Shown: positions 9,608-19,139, numbered from the stretch's first letter. The stretch: DNA of 64,000 nucleotides from Desulfuromonadaceae bacterium (GCA_016936455.1 JAFGXV010000026.1:1-64000); one strand, 5' to 3'. Numbers and translations: made by a program. Notes: generated by a model not told the origin, from the letters alone.

Positions 9608-10765
9608 ATGCTGTGGACACGAATGTTTTTTCTTCTGGTTCTCCTGGCAGCTTTTCCGCCGCTGGCAACCGATATGTATCTGCCGGCGATCCCCATTCTG
9701 CAGCAACAGTGGCAGCAACCCCTCAGCACCATCAATCTGACATTGGTGGCATTTTTCATCAGTTACTGTTTCTGCCTTCTTGTCTACGGTCCCCTGTCTG
9801 ATCGCTTTGGTCGTCGGCGCCCCCTGTTGGCGGGGATTTCTCTATTCATTGTGGCCTCGCTGTTGTGCGCTACCAGTTCGAGCGTGACCATGTTGATTCT
9901 GTTCCGGATTCTTCAGGCGGCCGGGGCTGCGGCGGCTGCAGCCTTATCTCTGGCGATCACCAAAGACCTGTATCAGGATAGCGAACGCGTTCGGATGCTG
10001 GCCTGGATGGGGGTGTTGATGGCCCTTGCACCCGCGGTGTCGCCTTTTATCGGCAGTTTCGTGCTGATGTGGTGGTCTTGGCGATTGATTTTTGTCGTTC
10101 AGGCCATTATTGCTATCGTCACCCTGGTCGGTGTTTTTCGGATGCGGGAAACACTCAAGGAACCTGTTCACACCAGCGCGCTTGACACCGCAAAAATTTA
10201 TCTACATTTGTTCCGAAATCGCCGTTATCTGATTTTTTCCCTCATGGTTTCTGTGGTCGTTTTGCCGCACTTTGCCTTTATCGCCGGATCGGCGGATATT
10301 TATATCAATCGGCTCGGGTTGAGTGAGCAGGCATTCAGTGTTTATTTCGCCATCAATGCGGCGGCATTTATGGGGGGCTCGTTGCTCTGTACGCGGCTGC
10401 TGCCACGACTGGGCCCGGAGCGATTACTGACCCTGGGATTTGCAACGTTGCTGGTCGGGGGTATTGTGCTGTGGCTGGAGTTGTCGCAGAGCCCATTGGG
10501 TGTCGCCACCTCCATGGCTATTGTGACCTTTTCAATGGGGTTGACCCGACCGCCCAGCAATAATCTGGTTCTCAAACAGGTCGATCAGTATGCGGGTGCG
10601 GCGTCCTCTCTGCTGATTTTTATTTTTTTCATTTTTGGTGCATTTTCCATGTGGCTGATTTCTCTCGATTGGTCTGACAAGGTAGCTGTTATCGGTGTGC
10701 TGGCCATGATCAGCGGTGCTCTGACTCTTGGACTGTGGATGAAATTGCGCGGTTGCAGCTGCTGA
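9608..10765 (+). CDS. Bcr/CflA family multidrug efflux MFS transporter
   Basis: This 385-residue, 12-helix major-facilitator drug:proton antiporter has the Bcr/CflA N-terminal signature TDMYLPAIP and the MFS motif A region GPLSDRFGRRRPL between helices 2 and 3. Motif C-like sequence in helix 5 (ALAPAVSPFIGS) is typical of exporters. ATG 9608 is taken as the start, with AAAGGAT upstream at slightly long spacing. ORF sequence extends upstream to 9545 without family similarity. It converges with the Na+/H+ antiporter gene. Substrate range cannot be predicted; relatives export bicyclomycin, chloramphenicol or sulfonamides. Confidence 0.88.
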   Translation: MLWTRMFFLLVLLAAFPPLATDMYLPAIPILQQQWQQPLSTINLTLVAFFISYCFCLLVYGPLSDRFGRRRPLLAGISLFIVASLLCATSSSVTMLILFRILQAAGAAAAAALSLAITKDLYQDSERVRMLAWMGVLMALAPAVSPFIGSFVLMWWSWRLIFVVQAIIAIVTLVGVFRMRETLKEPVHTSALDTAKIYLHLFRNRRYLIFSLMVSVVVLPHFAFIAGSADIYINRLGLSEQAFSVYFAINAAAFMGGSLLCTRLLPRLGPERLLTLGFATLLVGGIVLWLELSQSPLGVATSMAIVTFSMGLTRPPSNNLVLKQVDQYAGAASSLLIFIFFIFGAFSMWLISLDWSDKVAVIGVLAMISGALTLGLWMKLRGCSC

Positions 10766-10803
10766 CGGGATGCGCCCGATCGGGATGGAAGAAAAGCGAC
10801 GGT

Positions 10804-12840
10804 TCAGGCCGTGGCGTTCTTCCGCGGCGCGCGGGTGGTCGCCATTTTTTGTTCAATTTCATCAAGTAGGCCTCTGGCTTCAGCTTCCTCCAGCATGCCC
10901 TCTTGTTTCATTTTTTCGATCTGCGCACGCCGATAGTTGAGAAGCAACCGTTGGGCTGCGGAGTGTTGCAGTTGTTTTACCCAGTCGAAATGGTCCTTTT
11001 CGAGATGCCGGGTAAACTCGAAAGCCTGACCCTGATTCCGCTCAATCATCTTTTCAACCTGAATGCTGATAGCCTGATTAGGTGCCAGCTCGTTTAGATG
11101 TCCCTGGATTTCTTGCTGAGCCTCAACAAAACCACGAGCAACGTCGTAGCCCAGTGACAGGCGCGAAAACAGCCAGTTATTAACCCATGTCCCAATCAGT
11201 GGCATGCGTCTTAGCCAGATTGGTGGTACACAGGTTCTGAAAACTTTGTTCAGGGCTGTTCGTGGCGCAATAACGGGTTCGTTGTCGAGCGCCAATTCGG
11301 CGCTGTGAACAAGAATCGACGCTGCATGATGCCCGATGTAGCCCTGTTCGAACTGCTGCCAGTAACTGTTGCGTTCAATTTCGAGCAGGCGGCGCATGAA
11401 AGCTATGTCCAGATCTGCGACAGAGATCTGAGTGTGGGACTCTGCTGGTTGGTGCTCAGGCGAGAACGGCAAATCAGTCAGCTGATTGAAAAATGGGTTG
11501 CTTTTTATCTGGCTTAAAAATGTTTCGGTCTGTTGTTCAAGCACCTGCTGTGCTTTCTGGACGGATGCTTTTTTGGCCAGTGGCAGACAATCAAGGCTGA
11601 GTCGGTGCAACAGCCATTCCATGGTTGAGCCATTGATGACAATGGTCAGTACGACGATTCCAGCGCAAAGAAAAAGAATCTGTTCACGGATTGCTTCCGG
11701 TAGTGCTGAATCTTGTGCCAGTGACAGGGCGAGGGCCAGAGCGACAGCGCCGCGCAGACCGCCCCAGGTGAGGACGAGGGCCTTACCATGGGTTATGGCG
11801 GGCCCGATTCGTTTCAACAGGGGGAGCAGGGCAAAAATGGAAATGGCTCGTATCGGAATGAGAATGAGATAAAGAGCGATGAGAATCTGCCACAGGTCCG
11901 GAGAGTCAATGCGCACATGCAATGCGATGACGATGCCGACAACCAGAAAGATCAGAGTGTTGGCGATGTGTGCCATCATCTGCCAAAACTGGTGGAGAAA
12001 GTGAATGACGGACGGAGAGATGCGTGTGCGGCCAATACTGGAAAACAGCAGGGCCAAGCTGACAAGAGCAACCACTCCTGATACGTGAAAAGATTCGGCC
12101 ATGATAAACGTCAGGTACGCGGCTCCGATGGAGAGACTGATTTCTACCAGTGCCTGATTGATCAGCCGTCCGATCAACCACAGTGCCATGCCGCCGATCG
12201 CCACGCCAGTCAGGATGCCGCCGCTGGCTATACGTAGGAATTCTCCGACAATGGCACAGGCATGAACTTCGGTGCTGCTGCCGACGGCGAAAGCGTAAAA
12301 GAGAGAGAAAAAAACGATAGCGGTTCCGTCATTGAGCAGTGATTCGCCCTCAATCAATGTCTCCAATCGTTTGCGGGAACTTTTTTCCTTGAGCAAGGCG
12401 ACGACCGCTACCGGGTCGGTGGCGCTGATCAGAGCGCCAAAGAGCAGGGCAAAGGACAATCCCCACGGCAACATCTGGTAGACGGCGATGGCGGTTAATC
12501 CCATTGAAATGATCAGGCTGCCGATTGCCAGCAGAATGATCTGCGGTGCGATGCGCAGAAAAAGATGGAATTCCATGCCGTAGGCCGATTCAAAAATCAG
12601 GGTTGGCAGGAAAAGGTAGAGAATCAGATGGGGAGAGATATTTCCAACTTGATGAACGATGGTCTCAAACGAGCCTTGTCCCAACCAACCACTGCGGCAA
12701 AATGCGGCGGCAGCCATGCCGGTTAACAGCAGTACAACGGTGTAGGGGATGCGGGCATTGCGTAGCAGGATTTTGATGATCGCGCCAAGCAGCAGAGCTG
12801 TAACAACAAATAGGATCACATTGAGACTGGTTGCGTGCAT
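10804..12840 (-). CDS. CPA1 family Na+/H+ antiporter (NhaP/SOS1-like)
   Basis: This 678-residue protein has a 12-13 helix sodium/proton exchanger domain (about 1-410). The catalytic ND pair lies in GESLLNDGTA and an aspartate-containing SATDPVAV motif lies just before it. A long cytoplasmic tail of about 260 residues rich in charged helices follows, as in SOS1- and NHX-like bacterial homologues. The tail probably senses pH or an ion. The frame is open to 12963, but ATG 12840 has AGGA at seven-base spacing and starts right before the first membrane helix. The nearest upstream gene is divergent. Confidence 0.9.
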   Translation of the reverse strand: MHATSLNVILFVVTALLLGAIIKILLRNARIPYTVVLLLTGMAAAAFCRSGWLGQGSFETIVHQVGNISPHLILYLFLPTLIFESAYGMEFHLFLRIAPQIILLAIGSLIISMGLTAIAVYQMLPWGLSFALLFGALISATDPVAVVALLKEKSSRKRLETLIEGESLLNDGTAIVFFSLFYAFAVGSSTEVHACAIVGEFLRIASGGILTGVAIGGMALWLIGRLINQALVEISLSIGAAYLTFIMAESFHVSGVVALVSLALLFSSIGRTRISPSVIHFLHQFWQMMAHIANTLIFLVVGIVIALHVRIDSPDLWQILIALYLILIPIRAISIFALLPLLKRIGPAITHGKALVLTWGGLRGAVALALALSLAQDSALPEAIREQILFLCAGIVVLTIVINGSTMEWLLHRLSLDCLPLAKKASVQKAQQVLEQQTETFLSQIKSNPFFNQLTDLPFSPEHQPAESHTQISVADLDIAFMRRLLEIERNSYWQQFEQGYIGHHAASILVHSAELALDNEPVIAPRTALNKVFRTCVPPIWLRRMPLIGTWVNNWLFSRLSLGYDVARGFVEAQQEIQGHLNELAPNQAISIQVEKMIERNQGQAFEFTRHLEKDHFDWVKQLQHSAAQRLLLNYRRAQIEKMKQEGMLEEAEARGLLDEIEQKMATTRAPRKNATA

Positions 12841-13053
12841 GGACATTTCCTGGATTGAGGGTGCGTCCTTTCCTTTCAGGTTAGCGCAAAAATGGCAGAA
12901 AAAAAGTCCTGAGAAGGTACCAGCCTCTGTCAACTGTTGGAGTGGAGAAAAAACGCATGACACGGCAAAATAATTTCAGCGGGCTCTTGTAGATCGGCAG
13001 CTTTTTGTTAAGAAAGTACGCGTGGACGAATTCTTCTTTGCCCGGAGGTGTGT

Positions 13054-13233
13054 ATGAAGATGGATGAAATCAGAAAAATAGCTAAATCAATGAACTTAAA
13101 AACCAGTGGAGTGAAAAAGGCCGACCTGATCCACGCAATCCAGGCTGCAGAGGGCAATCCGGTCTGCTTCGCGACGGCAACGTCCGACCAGTGTGGACAG
13201 CCCGATTGCCTGTGGCGAGAAGACTGTAACTGA
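13054..13233 (+). CDS. Small SAP/Rho-N-like domain protein
   Basis: This 59-residue protein begins with a helix-turn-helix-like SAP/Rho-N motif (EIRKIAKSMNLK...KKADLIHAIQ, residues 4-29). That motif commonly binds DNA or RNA. A short cysteine-containing tail follows with four cysteines at about 38, 46, 51 and 58, a possible metal site. GGAGG with six-base spacing supports ATG 13054; GTG 13048 overlaps that site. Its function is unknown, and it stands alone between divergent and convergent neighbours. Confidence 0.75.
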   Translation: MKMDEIRKIAKSMNLKTSGVKKADLIHAIQAAEGNPVCFATATSDQCGQPDCLWREDCN

Positions 13234-13276
13234 TTGGGTATACTATGCCGTATCTGATGGGAAAAAGAGGCCGCAG

Positions 13277-13738
13277 TTATTGGGCGTTGTGCGTTGAGCT
13301 GTTGACTTTTTTTTCTGAAAAAACGACGAGGACGTAGCCGATGCTGGTAGCCAGTGTTACGCCCGCTGTGGCCCAGATGTATTCTGGGGAGATTTTATCA
13401 AAGTCGAGAATAATGACTTTTCGTGCAATGGCCATAAGGGCTGTGGCGAGAACTATTTTCACATGAATAACATCCTCGCGCAGATAAATAACGATATTCA
13501 CAAAAATTTCGATGGCAATCAGTACCGCCATAAAGGCGCCGAAGGTCGCCAAAATGTCACTGTTGGTCAGCATGAAAAGTGGCGGAGAGGTAAGCTTGGT
13601 ATAGAGAACCCAGACGACATCGGCGACTCCCCACAAAATAACCATGGTCATCAGAACGGACAGAACCCTGACGGCCCAATGAATGATTTGACGTAAACGC
13701 TGTACAACAGGTTCATTCGGGTTTTCCAGGTCATCCAT
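13277..13738 (-). CDS. PsiE family membrane protein
   Basis: This 153-residue inner-membrane protein has four predicted helices and matches the PsiE (phosphate-starvation-inducible E) family. The conserved loop YLREDVIHVKIVLATALMA lies between helices 3 and 4, and an acidic DFDKISP stretch follows. GGGAG lies seven bases before the ATG. It is the last gene of the minus-strand run that begins upstream of oleA, 27 bases after the DnaJ gene. The molecular role of the family is not established. Confidence 0.85.
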   Translation of the reverse strand: MDDLENPNEPVVQRLRQIIHWAVRVLSVLMTMVILWGVADVVWVLYTKLTSPPLFMLTNSDILATFGAFMAVLIAIEIFVNIVIYLREDVIHVKIVLATALMAIARKVIILDFDKISPEYIWATAGVTLATSIGYVLVVFSEKKVNSSTHNAQ

Positions 13739-13765
13739 GTTGTTTCTCCCTCGTAATAAAAATGG

Positions 13766-14083
13766 CTATCGCTTGAGTTTGTCCTCGGGCGCCTGAGTGC
13801 CGCCCCAGACGGGGTCATAGGCAAACTGTTCGCGCAGCCGCTCCTCCGGGTTCTGTTCGAAAAACTCTTCTTTGCTGAACGAAAAACGATAGTTGGCGCA
13901 GTAGTGGCTGAGCAGACGATAGGCTTCGTTGATCTCCTTGATGACGCTGTCATCGCTGGTGCGGCTTGTGTCTGGATGATGGCGAAGCACCAGCTGTTTG
14001 TGGCGCGTCTTGATCTCTTTCAGGCTGGCCCGATCGTGTAGGCCGAAGAGTTTGCAGGCCTGTTCCAGTTGTGCAAAGTCCAT
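13766..14083 (-). CDS. Short J-domain (DnaJ-like) protein
   Basis: This 105-residue protein is little more than a J domain. The diagnostic HPD tripeptide lies at residues 36-38 between basic helix II and helix III (VIKEINEAYRLLS). Such proteins stimulate a DnaK-type Hsp70 ATPase and bring it to a target. There is no Gly/Phe or zinc-finger region, so it is a specialised co-chaperone rather than DnaJ itself. The C-terminal 35 residues are charged and unrecognised. It lies 18 bases after the DUF2835 gene, in line with the ole operon. Confidence 0.85.
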   Translation of the reverse strand: MDFAQLEQACKLFGLHDRASLKEIKTRHKQLVLRHHPDTSRTSDDSVIKEINEAYRLLSHYCANYRFSFSKEEFFEQNPEERLREQFAYDPVWGGTQAPEDKLKR

Positions 14084-14101
14084 GTTTTTTCGACTTTCTG
14101 G

Positions 14102-14326
14102 CTAACGACCCAGCTTCGTCAGAGACACCAGCTTGCTGTTGTGATCGAATTCAATACGGAAATGGCCGTGAATGCCGTCGTGTTGCAGAAAGGAGCGCAG
14201 GTTGGCTGCTGGAAAGGTCAGACGCTGGCCATTGTCGCAGGTGACGCTGACGTTCCGAGCCTGTCCCCGATAGTAGCGCAAAAACTGGTCCGGGGAAATA
14301 TGAAGATGGAAGGTGAGCACGGACAT
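14102..14326 (-). CDS. DUF2835 family small protein
   Basis: This 74-residue protein matches DUF2835 by pattern: FHLHISPDQFLRYYRG, then a strand with dG..ltFPA..LR, then GIHGHFRIEFD. The function is unknown. ATG 14326 lies five bases after the oleD stop codon; a longer in-frame start at 14353 would overlap oleD and lacks better support. Family members are best known in gammaproteobacteria. Position directly behind oleD suggests co-transcription with it, but a link to olefin synthesis is inference only. Confidence 0.7.
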   Translation of the reverse strand: MSVLTFHLHISPDQFLRYYRGQARNVSVTCDNGQRLTFPAANLRSFLQHDGIHGHFRIEFDHNSKLVSLTKLGR

Positions 14327-14331
14327 GGCGG

Positions 14332-15342
14332 CTAGCCCTGCTGCGCCAACCACTGGCGCAGACGTTCCATGCCCTCTTCGATGGAGATGCGCGGTGCATA
14401 GCCGAGATCGCGTTTGGCGGCGCTGATGTCAAACCAGTGCGCCGTGGTCAGCTCGCGCGCCAGAAAGCGGGTCATGCGTGGTTCCTGTTGCTTGTTCAAG
14501 ACGCGGTAAGCGATTTCCAATATGGTGCCGGCGGCGTAGGCCACGGCAGCGGGAATGCTGCGGGTGACGGGGGGCACGTTCCCGGCGGCAAGGATGGCAT
14601 TGACGATGTCCCACAGTGGACGCGGATCGTCCTGGGAGATGAAGTAGGCCTTACCGGCACAGGGGGCGCCCAGGGCCAGGCGCTGGGCGGCCAGGAGATG
14701 GGCGTCAACGGCGTTGTCAATGTAGATGGTGTCGACGCAGTGGTCATGTCGGCCGATGCGGCGCAGTTGCCCGGCCCGGCCACGTTCGAGAATGCGCGGT
14801 ACCAGATGGTTGTCGCCCGGCCCCCAGATCAGGTGCGGTCGCAGAGCCACGGTAGCCAGGCTGCTGTTGTTGGCAGCGAGAATTTTCTGTTCGGCGAGGG
14901 CCTTGGTGCGCGGGTAGGGTGCATGGAAGTGGTCGGGGTAAGGCACGGATTCGTTCACCCCTTCCATGGAACGGCCGTTGAACACCACGCTGGGTGAACT
15001 GGTGTAGACCAGCCGGGTAATGCCATGATGGCGGCAGGCGGCAATGACGTTTTCGCTGCCCGTGACATTGGCGCGTTCGTAGGCAGCCTCGTCGCCCCAC
15101 ACTCCGGCCTTGGCCGCCACATGGAACACCAGATCGCAGCCGCTGAAAGCTTTCTTGATGGCCTCGGAGTCGGCGAGATCCGCGCTGATCTGTTCCACCC
15201 CCAGTTCATCCAGCGCCGGATAGCGCGAGCGCGACAGGCTGACGACAGTCAGCCCCTGTTCAACCAGCTTGCGGGTCAGGGCCAGACCGAGGAAGCCGCC
15301 GCCGCCCGTAACCAGAACCCTGTTGGCCGTGACGCGGATCAT
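14332..15342 (-). CDS. oleD: OleD, NAD(P)H-dependent 2-alkyl-3-ketoalkanoate reductase
   Basis: This 336-residue extended short-chain dehydrogenase has the N-terminal Rossmann motif TGGGGFLG (residues 12-19), a YTSSPSVVF strand and the catalytic YPRTK (YxxxK). In the Ole pathway it reduces the 2-alkyl-3-ketoacid made by OleA to the 2-alkyl-3-hydroxyacid that OleC uses. It overlaps oleC by four bases (ATGA), indicating translational coupling. Similarity to 3-beta-hydroxysteroid dehydrogenases is the usual annotation, but the oleA-B-C context decides the call. Confidence 0.93.
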   Translation of the reverse strand: MIRVTANRVLVTGGGGFLGLALTRKLVEQGLTVVSLSRSRYPALDELGVEQISADLADSEAIKKAFSGCDLVFHVAAKAGVWGDEAAYERANVTGSENVIAACRHHGITRLVYTSSPSVVFNGRSMEGVNESVPYPDHFHAPYPRTKALAEQKILAANNSSLATVALRPHLIWGPGDNHLVPRILERGRAGQLRRIGRHDHCVDTIYIDNAVDAHLLAAQRLALGAPCAGKAYFISQDDPRPLWDIVNAILAAGNVPPVTRSIPAAVAYAAGTILEIAYRVLNKQQEPRMTRFLARELTTAHWFDISAAKRDLGYAPRISIEEGMERLRQWLAQQG

Positions 15343-17063
15343 GACCTGGTCCTTTCAAAAGCGAAAAGGCTGGAGCGATGAAGCTGCTTTTCAGCCCACA
15401 GCGACAGTTTTTCGCGGAAGATCTTGGCATTGTGGCGGATGTCGACGGGAAAACGCGGGTGGAACAGGAACGCGCTGATGGCTTGTGTGTGCGGAAATTG
15501 CCGCTGAATCGCCTGCAGTTCAGCGATGATCGCGGGTTTTCGACTCCGGTTGACACCGGGATTCAGTTCGATGCACAGTACCGCCTGACGTTGCGCACGT
15601 GCGCCGCAGCCGACCAGGGCGGTGCGGAACACGTCAGGGTGAGTATTGAACACGGCTTCGCAGGGGATCGTAAACAAGGTGTTGTTGCCGATTTCGACGC
15701 GGTGTGCCTTGCGGCCGCAGAACCACAATCGTCCCTGGTCATCGAAATAACCGACATCGCCCATGCGGTGGTAAAAGCCGCCGTCAGCGCAGGGGACCTT
15801 GGCCAGTGCCGTCGCTTCGGGTTTGGCATCGTAGGCGCGGGTTACTTGCGGTCCGCGCACGCAGATTTCACCGATGGCACACACTGCTGATTTCGGCGCC
15901 TGCTCCCAGTTGGCGATGGGCCCGTCCTCAATGGCAATCACCTGCACATCGAGTCCGGCTACAGGGCGGCCGACGCAGATGCCCCGGCCCTGATCGGTCA
16001 GTGTGCGGGTCTGCCGCAGGATTTCATGGCTGCCGATGGAACAGACAGGCAACGATTCGGTGGCGCCGTAGGGGGTGAAAATCTGGGTGTCGTGCGGCAG
16101 TAGTGTACTCAGTTCTTCCAGCACCGTGGCCGGTACCGGTGCGCCCGCCGAGATGACCCGTTTGAGGGAGGCCAGCCGGGGACGACAGGTGTCGGGATAA
16201 TGATGGCCGTAGGCGGTCAGGCGGCGCAGCAGGGCCGGGGAGCCGAACAGGTTGTGGATGGTGAAGTTGTCCAGCGCTTCAAAGATGCGTTCGGGATTGA
16301 CCTGGCCCGGACGGGTGGCGTCCATGTCCGGCACTACGGCGGTCATGCCCAGAGCCGGAGCGAACAGGGCAAACAGCGGGAAGGTGCACAGATCGTACTC
16401 GCCGGGCTGGATCTGATACAGGCCCTTCAGGGCCGAGATCTGGGCGTTGAAGTTGGCGTGGCTGTAACAGGCTCCCTTGGGCGAACCGGTGCTGCCGCTG
16501 GTGAACAGGATGGCGGCCAGAGTGGTGTCATCCGCTGCAAAACAGGGATAAGGACCGAGCTGCGGGCTGGCGGCGAGCACCGTGGTCAGGCTGTCGGTGC
16601 CAAGCAGCGGCAGGGAAAAAAGAGCCGAGCCGGTGCTGATGCGGCAGCGCAGGGTTTGTTTGCCCCAGCCCAGCAGCAGCCGCGCCAGGTGAGCTTTGGG
16701 AATGCCGATAAAGGCTTCGGGAGCGACCTCGCTCAGGCAGGTGCGAATATTTTTTACTCCCATCCCGGGGTCGATGAGAATGGGGATGGCGCCAACCTTG
16801 AACAGGGCAAAGGTCAGGGCAAAGAATTCCAGGCCTGGCTTGACCATCAGAACTGTCCGGGTGCCGGCTCCGATTCCCTGTCGCGCAAGGACCCAGGCCA
16901 GACGATCGCTTTCCCCATCCAGCTGACGGTAATTCAGATGGGTATAACTGACATGACCATAACGGTCGCGCCCCTGAGGGCAGATGACAGCTTGGACCTC
17001 CGGCTGGCGGCGGGCCCGGTCAGTAAGACTTAGAGCGATGTTGGCGTGGTTTTCTGTGGTCAT
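15339..17063 (-). CDS. oleC: OleC, beta-lactone synthetase (AMP-binding family)
   Basis: This 574-residue member of the acyl-CoA synthetase superfamily has the ATP-binding P-loop FTSGSTGSPKG (about 187-197), the adenylate motif YGATE and the YHRMGDVGYFDDQGRLWFCG hinge region. In the Ole pathway it uses ATP to turn the 2-alkyl-3-hydroxyacid into a cis-beta-lactone, which OleB then decarboxylates. AGGA lies before ATG 17063. The order here, oleA-oleB-oleC-oleD, matches the classical cluster with separate oleB and oleC rather than the actinobacterial oleBC fusion. Confidence 0.93.
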   Translation of the reverse strand: MTTENHANIALSLTDRARRQPEVQAVICPQGRDRYGHVSYTHLNYRQLDGESDRLAWVLARQGIGAGTRTVLMVKPGLEFFALTFALFKVGAIPILIDPGMGVKNIRTCLSEVAPEAFIGIPKAHLARLLLGWGKQTLRCRISTGSALFSLPLLGTDSLTTVLAASPQLGPYPCFAADDTTLAAILFTSGSTGSPKGACYSHANFNAQISALKGLYQIQPGEYDLCTFPLFALFAPALGMTAVVPDMDATRPGQVNPERIFEALDNFTIHNLFGSPALLRRLTAYGHHYPDTCRPRLASLKRVISAGAPVPATVLEELSTLLPHDTQIFTPYGATESLPVCSIGSHEILRQTRTLTDQGRGICVGRPVAGLDVQVIAIEDGPIANWEQAPKSAVCAIGEICVRGPQVTRAYDAKPEATALAKVPCADGGFYHRMGDVGYFDDQGRLWFCGRKAHRVEIGNNTLFTIPCEAVFNTHPDVFRTALVGCGARAQRQAVLCIELNPGVNRSRKPAIIAELQAIQRQFPHTQAISAFLFHPRFPVDIRHNAKIFREKLSLWAEKQLHRSSLFAFERTRS

Positions 17064-17220
17064 TTGGGGTTCCTGCCCGGAAAAACATGTCAGGTCGTGG
17101 AAACGCGGGTCGTGGATTCTTCATTCAGCGCGATACATAAAGTTGACCCTGCGTCTCGGAGCGACAGACGCCTTCGGAGTGAAAATCCTCGGTTCTCTCC
17201 GGGTGAGGTCGAGCCGGGCG

Positions 17221-18102
17221 CTAACCCTGATCGCAGACAAAATCCTGAATCAGGGGCACGATCTCATCCGAGGCATCTTCCAGAATGTAATGGCCGCCGT
17301 CCGGCCAGGTATGAATCCGGGCACTGGGAAAGCGTTTTTTCCATTCGGCCAGAAAATGGCGGTCGAAGACAAAGTCCTTTTCCCCCCACAGAATCAGCAT
17401 GGGTTTGTCTTTCAACCGGTGAAGGCTGTCGGCCACGCGGTTGACCTCGGTCCAGGCGGGGTCACCCTGTTTGAGGGGGATATCCTGAACGAAGCGCAGG
17501 GTGGCGATGCGATTGCGCCAGCTGTTGTAGGGCGCGGTGTAGGCGCAGCGCAAAGCGCGTGGCATCGGGCGTTGTTTGCAGCCGATCCACGAGGCTGCAA
17601 GGCTGAAGGCATTGAAGCCTCTCACCAGGAAGGACCCAACGGGGGTGTCACGGCAGATTTTCAGCGCCAGCGGCAACGGTTTGGTCGCCGGCAAGGGAAA
17701 TGCCCCGGTGTTGAGGATGACCAGTTTCTGGATGCGTTCGGGGTAGCGCGTGGCGTAGGCCATGCCGATCATGCCGCCCCAGTCATGCACCACCAGGGTC
17801 ATCTTTTGCTGGATGCCCAGGTGGTCGAGCAGTTCCTCCAGATCGGCCACGCGCTGGCTGAGGGAATAGGTATAGGCGTTATCTTCGGGCTTGTCGGACA
17901 GGCCGCAGCCGATATGATCGGGCACGATCACGCGCTGGCTGGGGCGCAGTGCCAGCAGCAGGTGACGATAATAGAAGGACCAGCTCGGGTTGCCGTGCAG
18001 CATCACGACCGGTTCGCCCTGGCCTTCATCCAGATAATGATAATGTGCGCCGTGGCTCAGTTGCAGAAACCGGCCATGACAGGGTAGCAGTCGTTTCACC
18101 AT
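17221..18102 (-). CDS. oleB: OleB, beta-lactone decarboxylase (alpha/beta hydrolase)
   Basis: This 293-residue alpha/beta hydrolase of the haloalkane dehalogenase type has the oxyanion motif LHGNPSWSF (35-43), nucleophile D107 in VVHDWGG and catalytic histidine H271 in PDGGHYILED. An Asp nucleophile in an ole cluster marks OleB, which releases CO2 from the beta-lactone to give the cis-olefin. Its ATG overlaps the end of oleA (ATGGTGA). A 157-base gap separates it from oleC, and I found no clear promoter or terminator in that gap. Confidence 0.92.
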   Translation of the reverse strand: MVKRLLPCHGRFLQLSHGAHYHYLDEGQGEPVVMLHGNPSWSFYYRHLLLALRPSQRVIVPDHIGCGLSDKPEDNAYTYSLSQRVADLEELLDHLGIQQKMTLVVHDWGGMIGMAYATRYPERIQKLVILNTGAFPLPATKPLPLALKICRDTPVGSFLVRGFNAFSLAASWIGCKQRPMPRALRCAYTAPYNSWRNRIATLRFVQDIPLKQGDPAWTEVNRVADSLHRLKDKPMLILWGEKDFVFDRHFLAEWKKRFPSARIHTWPDGGHYILEDASDEIVPLIQDFVCDQG

Positions 18103-19139
18103 TCCACTCCCAGCATCATGCAGTTGAGACCGCTGCCGATCCCCAGAAAAGCGACCTTCTGTCCTTGCTCCAACAGCCCACGCTCATCAGCAATGGCCGC
18201 AGTAATCGGCAGCGATACCGTGCCGATATTGCCCAGGAAGCTGAAGGTGGTGAAATCCTTTTCAACGGGGATAGCCAGACTGGTGAGAATCTCTTTTTGA
18301 TGGGCCGACCCGACCTGATGGCAGACGACCCGATCCACTGCGTCGGTTTGCCACTGTAGCCGGGCAAGAAAACGTTGCCAGGTCTGCTTGCCCAACGCGA
18401 CGCCGTTGTGCATGACCGCCACGGCATCGGTGCTCATGAACTGCTCGAACCGGTCTGCATCCAGATTTTTCAGCCCCCAGCGGCAGAGTTCGTGATGTTG
18501 CGGCGCACTCTGTGCCGCACCGCCGAGCAAGCGGTGCTGTTCTTCAATGTCGAAGGATCCGTCTGTCAGAATCAGTGCCACCGCACCCGACCCGCCGGTC
18601 AGGGTGGCCACGGAGCGGACAAAAAACGCCATTTCCTTGCGGGCTAGCAGACGACGGATAACGGTTTCATTCAGTTCGCGCGCACTTTCGCACGACACGA
18701 CCATGCCGGCACGGATCTGACCGAGTTCGATACGGTTGGCGATGTCGAGAATGCCGTTGAGGACGCCGAGACAGGCGTTGCTGATGTCGTAGATCAACGC
18801 GTCACCGCCGATCCCCAGACCGTCCGCCACGCGGCAGGCGGTGGCCGGCTCAAACAGTTCTCGGCAGACACTGGTATAGACCAGAGCGCCGATATCCTGT
18901 GGCGCCATGCCGCTGGCGTTCAGCGCCTTGCGGCCGGCAGCAATGGCTCCCTGGGACAGGGGCATGCCCGGCTGCCACCAGCGCCGTTCGCGAATGCCGG
19001 TCAGGGCTTCGAGCTGCCCCGGCTGGATATGCAATGCCTGGTAAAGGGGGGCCAGCTGTTGTTCCAGGTCGCTGGAACGGACGACCACCGGCGGCAGTTC
19101 GTAATGGATGCTGTGCAGGTAAACGTTGCGATAAATCAT
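18096..19139 (-). CDS. oleA: OleA, acyl-CoA head-to-head condensing enzyme (thiolase fold)
   Basis: This 347-residue FabH-like thiolase-superfamily enzyme carries the triad Cys123 (SNACLG), a histidine in VVCHQVGSAH and an asparagine in LGNIGT. The SVCRELFEPATACR block holds a glutamate at the position family members use from the partner subunit. OleA joins two fatty acyl thioesters in a non-decarboxylative Claisen reaction to give a 2-alkyl-3-ketoacid, the first step of long-chain olefin synthesis. ATG 19139 is preferred over TTG 19142. A 36-base gap separates it from the upstream unknown gene, and it overlaps oleB. Confidence 0.93.
   Translation of the reverse strand: MIYRNVYLHSIHYELPPVVVRSSDLEQQLAPLYQALHIQPGQLEALTGIRERRWWQPGMPLSQGAIAAGRKALNASGMAPQDIGALVYTSVCRELFEPATACRVADGLGIGGDALIYDISNACLGVLNGILDIANRIELGQIRAGMVVSCESARELNETVIRRLLARKEMAFFVRSVATLTGGSGAVALILTDGSFDIEEQHRLLGGAAQSAPQHHELCRWGLKNLDADRFEQFMSTDAVAVMHNGVALGKQTWQRFLARLQWQTDAVDRVVCHQVGSAHQKEILTSLAIPVEKDFTTFSFLGNIGTVSLPITAAIADERGLLEQGQKVAFLGIGSGLNCMMLGVEW

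Noticed and set aside
16200-17033. 277-codon plus-strand frame opposite oleC
   Set aside because: Antisense to a complete, well-conserved oleC; glycine/glutamine-rich shadow sequence.
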